DNA from: Planctomycetota bacterium
GTDB lineage: Bacteria > Planctomycetota > Planctomycetia > Pirellulales > Lacipirellulaceae
NCBI GenBank assembly: GCA_029259915.1
Contig: JAJDED010000004.1
Span: 62,001-126,000 of the forward strand
Length of the DNA: 64,000 bases
Direction of reading: 5' to 3'
Shown here: positions 17,719-26,389 of the stretch, in pieces
How the letters are laid out: every line of letters begins with the position of its first letter
How positions within the stretch are numbered: position 1 is the first letter of the stretch
Made by a program: the position numbers and the translations under genes
The notes under the pieces: model-generated
What the model was told of the DNA's origin: nothing
The model's database searches: none
Seen by the model: the letters and a program-made list of their open reading frames with translations, nothing else

Positions 17719-18501
17719 TTACGTCTGCGGAGCTCCCGGTTTTTTTTCTTGGATCCAGTCGTAGTAATCTCGCATCTTCAAATCGGAAGCCGCGTCGTCG
17801 TCGATGAATACGATCGAAGATGGGTGCAACTGCAATGCACTGGCCGTGTAGATGCTTGTCACGGGTCCCTCGACCGAGGCGGCAATTGCTTCGGCCTTGC
17901 TTTTGCCATTGGCGAGTAAAAGCAGTTGGCGTGCTTCGAGAATCGTGCCAACGCCCATGGTGATGGCATAAATTGGCACCTCGTTGCGATCTTCAAAGAA
18001 GCGGGCATTGTCGTCGATGGTCGGCTTGGCCAAAGTCTTTAGCCGCGTTCGAGAAGAAAGCGAACTGGTTGGCTCGTTGAACGCGATGTGTCCGTCTGAG
18101 CCGATACCCAAAATCTGAATATCGATGCCCCCGGCCTCCTTGATTCGCTCTTCGTACCACTCGCAGAATGCTTTGTAGTTGTTTGTGCTCCCAGATGGAA
18201 CATAAATATTTTGACTCGAAATGTTGACATGCTTGAAGAAGTTTTCATGCATGAAATGGTGGTAGCTCTGTGGATGATCAATCCGCAGGCCCACATACTC
18301 ATCGAGATTAAATGTCGTCACTCGGGAGAAATCGAGTCCTTCTTCCTTGTGCATGCGAATGAGTTCTTTGTAAAGACCGAGCGGCGTCGACCCCGTGGCC
18401 AAACCGAGAACTGCATTCGGCTTGGTGTTAAGTACGTCGGCGACAACCTTGGCGCCTGCCCGACTAATTTCCTCGTAACCCGATTTGATAACGACTTCCA
18501 T
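17719..18501 (-). CDS. nagB: Glucosamine-6-phosphate deaminase
   Basis: 260 residues. N-terminal LGLATGSTPLGLYKELI is the substrate phosphate loop. Catalytic segments are TFNLDEYVGL (D of DEY) and GIGSDGHIAFNEP with the ring-opening histidine. The enzyme converts glucosamine-6-phosphate to fructose-6-phosphate and ammonia. The length matches NagB; the longer MurNAc-linked variants are excluded. The C-terminal region is well conserved to the stop. Confidence 0.9.
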   Translation of the reverse strand: MEVVIKSGYEEISRAGAKVVADVLNTKPNAVLGLATGSTPLGLYKELIRMHKEEGLDFSRVTTFNLDEYVGLRIDHPQSYHHFMHENFFKHVNISSQNIYVPSGSTNNYKAFCEWYEERIKEAGGIDIQILGIGSDGHIAFNEPTSSLSSRTRLKTLAKPTIDDNARFFEDRNEVPIYAITMGVGTILEARQLLLLANGKSKAEAIAASVEGPVTSIYTASALQLHPSSIVFIDDDAASDLKMRDYYDWIQEKKPGAPQT

Positions 18502-19068
18502 TGCAAAAAAACCTTTACGCTGAGTGGGTGGGTACTACCACCCTCGAAATGAATCACAAAAAATGGGGGAATCTGGTCGATGACCCCATCGACGTAGAGG
18601 AGTCTCACCCATTAGGGTCGTCGACCATCACATGTAAGTGAACTTAATAAAGTAACCTAATCACGGGCCGTTGCCTAGGAGGCAAGACTTTTATTAGAGC
18701 CAAATATTAGATCCAAAACACCTCCTGCGTTTTCTACTGGCCTCGCTGGAAGTTGTTTCTGTAGCAATATTTGCAGCGTCACACGTGCTAGAATCATTTC
18801 TGAGGGCAGCACTGGAAACTGAAGATATACCCCGCTACGCCTCGGCATAACGCCTGCACACATGATGGCCATGATTTTACACGGCAGGACACCGTTGCTC
18901 AACGGGGTAGAGTGTCGACTTTCAAACTGTGAGTGAACAATTGGCTGTCGAAGCCAGTCTCAACATGCTTAACCGGCAAAAACTGCCACATGAAAACGAG
19001 AAGACCGTCTTCAGAATCGACTTTCTTCTTTTTGCGCAGAGAAAAAACGGCCTCTATCATTGTCGATA
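18502..19068. other. 567-base region without a supported gene
   Basis: Separates nagB and the aldo-keto reductase gene, both on the minus strand. It holds short hairpins only: GGGTGG/CCACCC just before nagB, TTGCCT/AGGCAA at 18671-18685 followed by a T-rich stretch, and a small TGGCT/AGCCA hairpin (relative of repeat P2) at 18942-18957. A 75-codon minus frame at 18675-18902 has no recognisable features. Confidence 0.5.
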
Positions 19069-20058
19069 TCACGTGGACAGGATGGCATTAATTTCTGCCA
19101 GCTCGTCCCCCGAAAACTTCGAGTCCTCTAAACACCCCAAGTTTTGTTCCAGTTGGCCAACGCTACTGGCGCCTACCAATACCGTGGTGATGCGGGGATC
19201 CTTCAATATCCATGCCAAGGACATTTGGGCGAGCGACTGACCGCGCGATGTCGCGAGGTCGTTGAGCTTGCGAATCTTGTCGAGCATTTCCGAGGTCAAA
19301 CGTTCCTTCTTCAAGAAGCCATGCGACTTGGCTGCGCGCGAGTCGTCCGGAATACCGCCAAGATAGCGATCGGTCAGCATTCCTTGCTCCAGCGGTGAGA
19401 AAGGAATGCAACCAACGCCCTTCTCTTCCAATACGTCGAGCAATCCGTCTTCAATTGTGCGATCCATCATCGAGTAGCGCGGTTGATGAATAAGACAGGG
19501 AGTTCCGAGTTGCTGCAAAATCTCGCAGGCACGGCGCGTTTCGTCAGCCGAGTAGCTGGAGATGCCAACATACAGAGCTTTGCCCTGTTGGACCGCGCTG
19601 TGCAAAGCTCCCATCGATTCTTCCACTGGCGTGTCGGGGTCGGGGCGGTGGTGGTAGTAGATGTCGACATAATCGACCCCAAGCCGCTGGAGACTTTGGT
19701 CGAGGCTCGCCAAAAGATATTTACGTGAGCCAAGATCGCCATACGGACCGGGCCACATATCCCAGCCTGCCTTGGTCGAGATGATGAGTTCGTCTCGGTG
19801 ATTCGCAAAATCTTGCTTGAGCAGCTTGCTGAAAGTTTCTTCCGCCGAACCGGGAGGCGGGCCGTAATTGTTTGCCAAATCGAAGTGGGTTACCCCCAAG
19901 TCGAAAGCCCGACGCACGATCGCTCGCGCCGTCTCGAAGCAATCGACGCCCCCGAAGTTGTGCCACAAGCCAAGCGAAACCGCAGGCAGATCCAGACCAC
20001 TGCGACCGCAGCGGTTGTAAACCATGTTTTCGTACCGATTTTCTTGAGGCGCGTACAT
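19069..20058 (-). CDS. Aldo-keto reductase, L-glyceraldehyde-3-phosphate reductase type
   Basis: 329 residues from ATG 20058; an in-frame upstream start at 20133 lacks homology-like sequence. The N-terminus MYAPQENRYENMVYNRCGRSGLDLPAVSLGLWHNFGG is characteristic of the YghZ/Gpr subgroup. The catalytic tetrad is visible: D in HFDLANNYG, the Y there, K in STKAG and H in YYHHRPD. NADPH-binding residues lie near the C-terminus (VLVGASSVGQLEQNL). It reduces small aldehydes such as methylglyoxal or L-G3P. It follows hemL on the same strand. Confidence 0.82.
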   Translation of the reverse strand: MYAPQENRYENMVYNRCGRSGLDLPAVSLGLWHNFGGVDCFETARAIVRRAFDLGVTHFDLANNYGPPPGSAEETFSKLLKQDFANHRDELIISTKAGWDMWPGPYGDLGSRKYLLASLDQSLQRLGVDYVDIYYHHRPDPDTPVEESMGALHSAVQQGKALYVGISSYSADETRRACEILQQLGTPCLIHQPRYSMMDRTIEDGLLDVLEEKGVGCIPFSPLEQGMLTDRYLGGIPDDSRAAKSHGFLKKERLTSEMLDKIRKLNDLATSRGQSLAQMSLAWILKDPRITTVLVGASSVGQLEQNLGCLEDSKFSGDELAEINAILST

Positions 20059-20129
20059 GACATACTCTTCATTGGTGGTACAAGGGATTCTCGATACGAT
20101 GCTCTTTGTAGCCGATGGCAGAGCGACAC

Positions 20130-21452
20130 TCAACCAGCGGAAGAACCTTCCTCCGACAACACTTCCGCTGCCGCGGCAATTGTATTGTCGATGTCCTGTT
20201 CGCTATGGGCGGCTGAGACGAACAACGCTTCGTATTGGCTGCAAGGCATATAAACGCCGCGGTGCAACAATCCCCAAAAATAGCGGGCAAACGCCTTGGT
20301 ATCGCACTGACTGGCGAGGGGCCAGTTCGTAACAGGCTCGGCATGGAAAAACAGGGTCATCATGCTGCCAACCCGCGCGAGTGTGTGCGAAACGCCTGCC
20401 GATTCAGCAGCCTTGTGCAAACCACTTTCAAGCCGTGCGGCAAGTCGCTCCAGACGTTCGTAGGGAGGATCCGACTTCAATACTTCCAACGTGGCGCACC
20501 CGGCCGCGGTCGCTAAAGGATTTCCGCTCAGCGTGCCGGCTTGAAAAACTTTGCCTGCGGGTAACACCTGATCCATCACATCGGCACGCCCTCCGTAAGC
20601 GCCTACCGGCAGACCCCCGCCAACAATTTTCCCCAGCGTGGTTAAATCAGGCTGTAAACCCAACAATTGTTGTGCTCCGCCAAACGCGACACGAAAACCG
20701 GTCATCACCTCGTCGCAAATCAAAAGCGATCCATGCCGACGAGTTAAACTACGTAGAGCAGTGCAAAACTCTTCGCTAGGACGCACCACGCCCATATTGC
20801 CCACGATCGGTTCGAAAATCACGCCGGCAATCGTGTCCCCCTGCTCTGCAAAAGTTTGTTCCAAACTGGCAACGTCGTTGTACTCCAACACCAGAGTATC
20901 TTGCGCTGTGCCGGCGGTAACTCCTGGCGAACTGGGAACTCCCAACGTAGCCGCAGAACTGCCCGCCGCGACCAACAGGCTGTCGACGTGGCCATGGTAG
21001 TTGCCGGCGAATTTGATGATCGTGTCCCGCCCGGTGAATCCTCTCGCCAAGCGAATCGCGCTCATCGTGGCCTCGGTGCCAGAATTCACGAGCCTCACCT
21101 TCTCGACGGAAGCGACTGCTTCGATAATCCTCTCGGCCAATTCAGATTCTGCTTCGGTGGGCGCCCCGAAACTGGTTCCCCGCGAGATGGCCTGCTCCAG
21201 CGCCGCAACCACGGCCGGATGACCGTGCCCCAGAATCATCGGCCCCCATGAACCGATGTAGTCGGTGTAACGATTGCCATCGAGATCGTAGAGATACGCA
21301 CCTTCCCCACTCTGGAAAAAGACGGGCGATCCGCCGACGGCGCCAAAGGCTCGCGCCGGGCTATTCACTCCACCCGGCATGAGTTTCTGGGCATTCTGAA
21401 AAGCGGCTTGGCTCCGTTCCAACGTCAACTCAGCGGCATGTGTCGAGTCCAT
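20130..21452 (-). CDS. hemL: Glutamate-1-semialdehyde 2,1-aminomutase
   Basis: 440 residues of the class III aminotransferase fold. N-terminal LMPGGVNSPARAFGAVGGSPVFF is diagnostic for HemL. The PLP lysine lies in TTLGKIVGGGLPVGAYGG, and the cofactor segments NSGTEATMSAIRLARG and ICDEVMTGFR are present. It makes 5-aminolevulinate for the C5 tetrapyrrole route, one step before HemB, whose gene is broken at 48041-49057 in this window. Confidence 0.93.
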   Translation of the reverse strand: MDSTHAAELTLERSQAAFQNAQKLMPGGVNSPARAFGAVGGSPVFFQSGEGAYLYDLDGNRYTDYIGSWGPMILGHGHPAVVAALEQAISRGTSFGAPTEAESELAERIIEAVASVEKVRLVNSGTEATMSAIRLARGFTGRDTIIKFAGNYHGHVDSLLVAAGSSAATLGVPSSPGVTAGTAQDTLVLEYNDVASLEQTFAEQGDTIAGVIFEPIVGNMGVVRPSEEFCTALRSLTRRHGSLLICDEVMTGFRVAFGGAQQLLGLQPDLTTLGKIVGGGLPVGAYGGRADVMDQVLPAGKVFQAGTLSGNPLATAAGCATLEVLKSDPPYERLERLAARLESGLHKAAESAGVSHTLARVGSMMTLFFHAEPVTNWPLASQCDTKAFARYFWGLLHRGVYMPCSQYEALFVSAAHSEQDIDNTIAAAAEVLSEEGSSAG

Positions 21453-21531
21453 ACTTGGAATTCCTTTCGATTGGCTTAACTCTGAGCGAATCTTCCTAGA
21501 AAAATCGAATTCTACTTCTCGATTTGGAATA

Positions 21532-21630
21532 AACCACAGAGGATAGAAGAAATATAAAAGAAGAATTTCTCTATGCTATTCCTAATTTTCTTCACTCCAA
21601 ATATTTATTGTCTCTGTGTTCTCTGTGGTT
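21532..21630. repeat. Large palindrome, CACAGAG family (element A)
   Basis: Outer arms AACCACAGAG (21532-21541) and CTCTGTGGTT (21621-21630), with AT-rich, partly pairing sequence between. It lies between the Ser/Thr kinase and hemL genes and belongs to the same general group as elements B-E, which share ACCACA...TGTGGT ends. Confidence 0.65.
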
Positions 21631-21677
21631 AATTACTCCGACTAATGAAAATGGGAAAACGTTTTTTAGAACCGCCT

Positions 21678-23543
21678 CTATGATCCCATATTTTTTAGCC
21701 CTAAACGAGCCTGTTCGACTACTTCATGGGCCCAAGGTTTTTCACTATAGAGGCGAATGATTGCCTGATACATTTTTCTGGCCTGATCTGGTTGGGTGGT
21801 CTGCAATTGGCTGGCAAAAGCCAACCTTTTGTGAAGCGCGGGCAGTTGGGCCAATGCAAGCTGTTGAACGCGGTCTTGTAATTCAACGATTTTTTGGCGA
21901 GTCAAAACCAGCCAGCGTTCAGTTTCGTTTTTACGTGCTGCCCTGTCGGACAGCGAATCGTCGTTACCAGTCTGCTTGGTTTTCCCCAACGGATCGTGCA
22001 GCGCGACCAATGCCTGTAGCATGGCAAGCGATTTTTCGGGATTGTCGGCAGAAATCCTGGCTGCCTCAAGATAAACACTGGCAATCGGATCGGCAGCTTC
22101 CGCACCGGCCACTCGCGCTTTGAGTCGCGCTTGTCGCTCGAATTTCTGAAATTCCCATTGCTGGCGGTAAGGTTCTAATTGCTGGTTACGCGAATCGTCG
22201 ACAAACCGCTGTTGAAACTCCTCAAGCTGATCGGCAACAGGACGAAGATTGTCCTCACCCTGTTCGTGGATGGTTACCATAATAGTTTCAAACAACTCGT
22301 CTGCGGTCAGAGGCCGCATCATTTGCCAACCGCCCCAAATTATCACCCCCAACAGAGCCAACAACCCAGCCAACTGGGCCCCAATGTGCCAAACATTGCT
22401 CTGCGACTGTTCTTGAAGACGACGCGCGTCTTCGTCGACGGTGGTAAAACGACTAATTGACCGTTGAGAAACGGGCTCGGCCAACGTGGGCTGTTCAAGC
22501 GGGATATCTTGGGCATCGGTCGGTTGATCAAGCGTGGCAGCATCGAAAATATCATCTGAAAGTGGCTGCGAAGTCGCTTCGGGGGCGAGCACCACTGGCG
22601 TATCAAGAGCGCGCGTTGCTTCGTCAGCCATTCCTGATGTTGCTTGCGACAAACTCGGATCGGCCCCGACTGCCGAATCGTTACCCTGTCCAGGATTGGC
22701 TTTCAACGGGCGCGAGAGCGCCTTTTCCATCGCTTCCATGTGGCGGCTAAGGACCATGACATTGGGAAATCGATCGTCAGGATCCTTGGCCAAGAGTTGT
22801 GCGATCAGGCGATTTAATTGATCCGGGGTCTCGGTCGCGTAGCTACGCACAGGCTCGGGCTCGGCAAATCGTTGGAGCTGCAGCATCTCGGGCATAGTTT
22901 TTGCGTGAAATGGTGGCCGACCGGCCAAGAGGGCATACATCACGCCGCCCAAACTATATTGGTCGCACTTTTCAGTGACCGGCCTGCCATCCGCTTGTTC
23001 CGGCGACATATAATCAGCAGTCCCCAACACACCGCCAGCAGTCGTGAGTTGTGTACCACCAAAAAGCCGAGCGATTCCGAAGTCGGCAATCTTTACCCGG
23101 CCCTCAGGAGTCAGCATCAAGTTCGCGGGTTTAATATCACGATGCACGACACCATGGTCATGCGCATGTTTCAAAGCTCGGCAAATCTGGATGCCAATCT
23201 GCAGGGTCTCACGCCAATTGAAACGGCGGCCCGCTTTGATCTCATCTTCAAGGCTTGTGCCTTCGACAAGTTCCATTGAGTAGAAGAGCACACTATCTTG
23301 TTCGCCATAGCCATAAAGACAGACGATACCTTCGTGGCGCAGTTTTTTTAGCGAGTCGATTTCCGCTTCAAAACGTTCGCGGAACCCTTCGGCAAAGGCC
23401 ATTTGAGGGCTGAGCGCCTTAATGGCAACGCGCAGTCCTTGTTGCTCGCCAACCTGATCGTAAACCGCTTCAAAGACGGCCCCCATCCCGCCCTTGCCGA
23501 TTTGCTTGCCGATGCGGTAAGGCCCGAGCCTTTCATATTCCAT
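21678..23543 (-). CDS. Membrane Ser/Thr protein kinase
   Basis: 621 residues from ATG 23543 (Shine-Dalgarno GAGG six bases before; upstream in-frame starts have none). The kinase domain (about 1-275) shows the glycine loop IGKGGMGAVFEA, AIKAL lysine, catalytic loop HRDIKPANLM, DFGIARLFGG and the APE-like DYMSPEQADG. A proline/acidic linker follows, then one membrane helix (about 380-405, LAGLLALLGVIIWGGW). The external C-terminal part is charged and helical, with repeat-like ageing-of-substrate motifs not recognised. This is the Hanks-type architecture common in planctomycetes. Its signal is unknown. Confidence 0.88.
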   Translation of the reverse strand: MEYERLGPYRIGKQIGKGGMGAVFEAVYDQVGEQQGLRVAIKALSPQMAFAEGFRERFEAEIDSLKKLRHEGIVCLYGYGEQDSVLFYSMELVEGTSLEDEIKAGRRFNWRETLQIGIQICRALKHAHDHGVVHRDIKPANLMLTPEGRVKIADFGIARLFGGTQLTTAGGVLGTADYMSPEQADGRPVTEKCDQYSLGGVMYALLAGRPPFHAKTMPEMLQLQRFAEPEPVRSYATETPDQLNRLIAQLLAKDPDDRFPNVMVLSRHMEAMEKALSRPLKANPGQGNDSAVGADPSLSQATSGMADEATRALDTPVVLAPEATSQPLSDDIFDAATLDQPTDAQDIPLEQPTLAEPVSQRSISRFTTVDEDARRLQEQSQSNVWHIGAQLAGLLALLGVIIWGGWQMMRPLTADELFETIMVTIHEQGEDNLRPVADQLEEFQQRFVDDSRNQQLEPYRQQWEFQKFERQARLKARVAGAEAADPIASVYLEAARISADNPEKSLAMLQALVALHDPLGKTKQTGNDDSLSDRAARKNETERWLVLTRQKIVELQDRVQQLALAQLPALHKRLAFASQLQTTQPDQARKMYQAIIRLYSEKPWAHEVVEQARLGLKNMGS

Positions 23544-23903
23544 GTTTCGCCTCGATCGCCTGATCCTACTCATGGTGTTGAGGCTAAGCCGCAAGCGGCT
23601 GGTCGCTTGCGGTTTAGCTTAGGTTCATCCTAACAAGCTTAGTTTGAGCGAGCTAGCGAGCGGGAGAAGCCCACCGCCCGCTAGCAGAACGAAATTGCCT
23701 TAAAAAGCAGCCTGTTTTGAAGTTCTCCAGGGATCGAACACTGCGGCGAGAAATGCTCTTTACGCCGCGCGCGGTTCTCGGCACAATACGCCCCGCAATT
23801 TACCAACCGCCCCTCCCCGCAAGTTAGAGGGGGCGTGACCTCGCGCCCGGGCGGGTTCCACCATGTCGGTCAAGGATGACCCTATTCAGCAAGGAGTGCT
23901 GAC
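23544..23903. other. 360-base divergent intergenic region with two hairpins
   Basis: Separates the kinase gene (minus) from the lipid A operon (plus), so it must hold promoters for both. Two hairpins are visible. CTAAGCCGCAAGCG (23584-23597) pairs with CGCTTGCGGTTTAG (23604-23617). GCTAGCGAGCGGG (23652-23664) pairs imperfectly with CCCGCTAGC (23677-23685). No gene is seen. Confidence 0.5.
23584..23617. repeat. 14-bp hairpin P3
   Basis: Near-perfect 14-bp arms with one G-T pair and loop GCTGGT, directly upstream of the kinase start. A degenerate relative (GCTAGCCGCTTGCG) may occur just after the YgfK gene at about 63614-63627. Confidence 0.5.
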
Positions 23904-24539
23904 GTGAGAACTCTGCTGTTTTCAGCCTTAGTTTCAGGATGTTTTATTTCATTCGCCGGTGAGTCCATTGCCCAGCAAGCTTCCCCCAGCGCAAATGCTT
24001 CGCGCTTTGGGGTCGCCGTGGTTGACGTCACTTACATTTTCAAAAACTACCAACAGTTCACTTCCGCCTTGGACGGTATGAAAACCGAAATGGAAACGGC
24101 AGAAGGAAAATTGAAAAGCGATCGCGCAGCGATCCAAAGCAAAGAAGAGCAAAGCAAACAGTACAATCCTGGTTCGCCCGAGCACAAGCAATTGGACGAA
24201 GAAATCGCTCGTCTGAAAGCTGAGTTCAATCTTACGGCGGGGCGTATTCGAAAAGACTTTCTCGAGCGCGAAGCCAAGGTCTATTATCAGACTTATCTCG
24301 AGGTGAGCAACGCGGTTCAATACTATGCTCAGCAGCATAATATCGGGCTGGTTGTGCGGTTCAACGGCGACCAAGTCGATCCCAACCTTCGCGAAGATGT
24401 CCTCCGAGCCATCAACAAGCCTGTGGTCCACCAAAACAACATCGATATCACGCCGGATGTGTTAGCACTTCTAAATCGGGGCGGCACACCCGGTGGCGTG
24501 GCACCCGCGGCTTCCAATCGCCAAACCACACGGCGTTAG
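23904..24539 (+). CDS. OmpH/Skp-like periplasmic chaperone
   Basis: 211 residues from GTG 23904, with AAGGAG at 23891-23896. A signal peptide ends about AQQ at 25. The rest is a long coiled coil (residues about 45-140, ALDGMKTEMETAEGKLKSDRAAIQ onward) framed by beta segments (FGVAVVDVTYIFKNY; GLVVRFNGDQVD), as in Skp. Skp holds unfolded outer-membrane proteins. It is the first gene of an lpxC-lpxA unit, as Skp is near lpx genes in other Gram-negatives. Confidence 0.78.
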   Translation: MRTLLFSALVSGCFISFAGESIAQQASPSANASRFGVAVVDVTYIFKNYQQFTSALDGMKTEMETAEGKLKSDRAAIQSKEEQSKQYNPGSPEHKQLDEEIARLKAEFNLTAGRIRKDFLEREAKVYYQTYLEVSNAVQYYAQQHNIGLVVRFNGDQVDPNLREDVLRAINKPVVHQNNIDITPDVLALLNRGGTPGGVAPAASNRQTTRR

Positions 24540-24638
24540 TTGTTCGCTACGCGAAATGATGGGAACACCTATGTGGGTTGACCCAAAAAGCGCGTAACGA
24601 TTCCGTTTGTAAAAGGCTACTTGGGGACGCCTTCCGTT

Positions 24639-25514
24639 ATGTCGATTCAGCGCATGCAACAGACCGTTCGTCGACCCGTCCGTGTAAGCGGAGTCGGCTA
24701 TTGGAGCGGCCAGAATGTCCGCGTCGAGTTTCGTCCGGCCCCGGTCGGGAGCGGGCTCACGTTTGTTCGCGACGACATCGGACCGCAGGCGCGTGTGCCG
24801 GCTCTTCCCGAATATCGGATCAATGTCCCACGACGAACCAACCTGGAATGCCTAGGCGTTGAAGTGCAGATGGTGGAACACGTTTTGGCTGCACTTGCCG
24901 GGTTGCAAGTCGACAATTGCGAGATCGGCGTCAACCGAGCAGAAATGCCCGGGTGCGACGGTTCGGCCCGAGAGTTTGTCGAGGCCCTCGATTCCGTTGG
25001 AATTGTGGAGCAAAACCAAGAAGCCTCGCAACTCACAATCAAAGAGGTCGTGCGTGTGACTTCTGGCGAAGCCTGGATCGAAGCCAGACCGGCCCTCGAT
25101 GGAGAGTATCGCATCGAATTCCGACTCGACTATCCCCACAACCCAGAAATCGGACTTCAAGCGGCAAGTTTCGAGATTACACCCCAATGTTTTCGAGATG
25201 AAATTGCCCCTTGTCGAACATTTGTCTTGCAAAGCGAAGCGGAAGCAATAAAGTCGCAGGGACTCGGAACCCATGTCACCACCAAGGAACTACTGGTTTT
25301 TGGTGACCGAGGGCCCATTGAAAACCAACTCCGTTTTGAAAACGAGTGCGCTCGGCACAAAGCGCTCGACGTCATTGGCGATTTGGCGCTTATCAATCGT
25401 CGCATCGCCGGAAACATAGTCGCCAACCGTAGCGGTCATCGATTGCATGTGGAGTTGGCCCGTGAATTGATGGCTCGGTTTGTGGAAAATGCCACGCTCC
25501 AAGCAACAGCTTAA
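24639..25514 (+). CDS. lpxC: UDP-3-O-acyl-N-acetylglucosamine deacetylase
   Basis: 291 residues from ATG 24639; an in-frame TTG lies at 24621. Zinc ligands fit the family: H81 in MVEHVLAALAGL, and H240 and D244 in ARHKALDVIGDL. The catalytic histidine is H267 in SGHRLH. Segment APCRTFVLQSEAEAIKSQGLG is the second-domain insert. LpxC catalyses the committed step of lipid A synthesis, supporting an LPS-type outer membrane in this organism. Confidence 0.92.
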   Translation: MSIQRMQQTVRRPVRVSGVGYWSGQNVRVEFRPAPVGSGLTFVRDDIGPQARVPALPEYRINVPRRTNLECLGVEVQMVEHVLAALAGLQVDNCEIGVNRAEMPGCDGSAREFVEALDSVGIVEQNQEASQLTIKEVVRVTSGEAWIEARPALDGEYRIEFRLDYPHNPEIGLQAASFEITPQCFRDEIAPCRTFVLQSEAEAIKSQGLGTHVTTKELLVFGDRGPIENQLRFENECARHKALDVIGDLALINRRIAGNIVANRSGHRLHVELARELMARFVENATLQATA

Positions 25515-25582
25515 GAGTCTGCAACAAGATTGAAAATCAGCCAGTAACCCACACCCGTGGGAATAACGAAGAGAACGTCGTC

Positions 25583-26389
25583 ATGGCAACTAGTATTGCA
25601 ACAAACGCTTGGGTAGATCCAAGAGCGGAAATCGACCACGAAGTCGAAATTGGCCCGTTTTGTGTGATCGGTCCCGGGGTGAAAATTGGACGCGGCACCC
25701 AGTTGCTAAACAACGTGACTTTAATGGGCAATGTCACGCTGGGTCGAGACAATCTGCTTTACCCCAATGTGGTTGTCGGTGCCGAGCCACAAGACATCAG
25801 CTACCAGGGTGGCGAAACTAGTGTCGAGATCGGTGATGCGAATACCCTCCGGGAAGGCGTCACCGTGAATCGGGCCAGCGAAAAAGAGGATGGCGTTACA
25901 CGCATGGGCGATCGCAACTTGCTGATGGCAAATGCTCACGTTGCACACGATTGCCAGTTGGGAAGTCACATCGTAATCGCCAATGGCTCGCTCCTGGCGG
26001 GGCACGTGCATATCCAAAATCATGCTTCGATATCGGGCGGTTGTGCCATCCACCACTTCGTCACGGTTGGCTGCTACTGCTTCCTGGGTGGATTGAGCAA
26101 GGCTCTCCACGACGTGCCGCCCTATATGTTGGTCGAAGGCATCGCGGCCAAACCACGTTGTATCAATATCGTTGCCCTGAAAAGAAGCAACTTTTCAACG
26201 CAAGCCATCGATAGTTTGGCAGCCGCGCATCGGTTGCTCTACCGAACCAAGGTCGGACTCATCCACGCCCGAGAAATCCTACAATCAAAAGACCAGCTCA
26301 CCGACGAAGTCGAAAATCTGCTCTCCTTTGTCGAAGGACAACAAGAAGGTAAGCATGGGCGAGGTCGCGAAGTGAGGAAAGCGGCATGA
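25583..26389 (+). CDS. lpxA: Acyl-ACP:UDP-N-acetylglucosamine O-acyltransferase
   Basis: 268 residues. Left-handed beta-helix of hexapeptide repeats from about 5 to 185, then a C-terminal helical domain. The catalytic histidine is H122 (AHDCQLG, equal to E. coli H125), and the acyl-length 'ruler' position equal to E. coli G173 is G170 (FLGGLSKAL), which fits a long acyl chain. It performs the first step of lipid A synthesis. The stop overlaps the next start as ATGA, so the following oxidoreductase is coupled to it. Confidence 0.92.
   Translation: MATSIATNAWVDPRAEIDHEVEIGPFCVIGPGVKIGRGTQLLNNVTLMGNVTLGRDNLLYPNVVVGAEPQDISYQGGETSVEIGDANTLREGVTVNRASEKEDGVTRMGDRNLLMANAHVAHDCQLGSHIVIANGSLLAGHVHIQNHASISGGCAIHHFVTVGCYCFLGGLSKALHDVPPYMLVEGIAAKPRCINIVALKRSNFSTQAIDSLAAAHRLLYRTKVGLIHAREILQSKDQLTDEVENLLSFVEGQQEGKHGRGREVRKAA

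Noticed and set aside
18671-18694. Small TTGCCT/AGGCAA hairpin with T run as a terminator
   Set aside because: It would act on the plus strand, where no gene ends nearby; both neighbours are on the minus strand.
18675-18902. 75-codon minus-strand frame in the large gap after nagB
   Set aside because: No signal peptide, domain or good start context; likely random.
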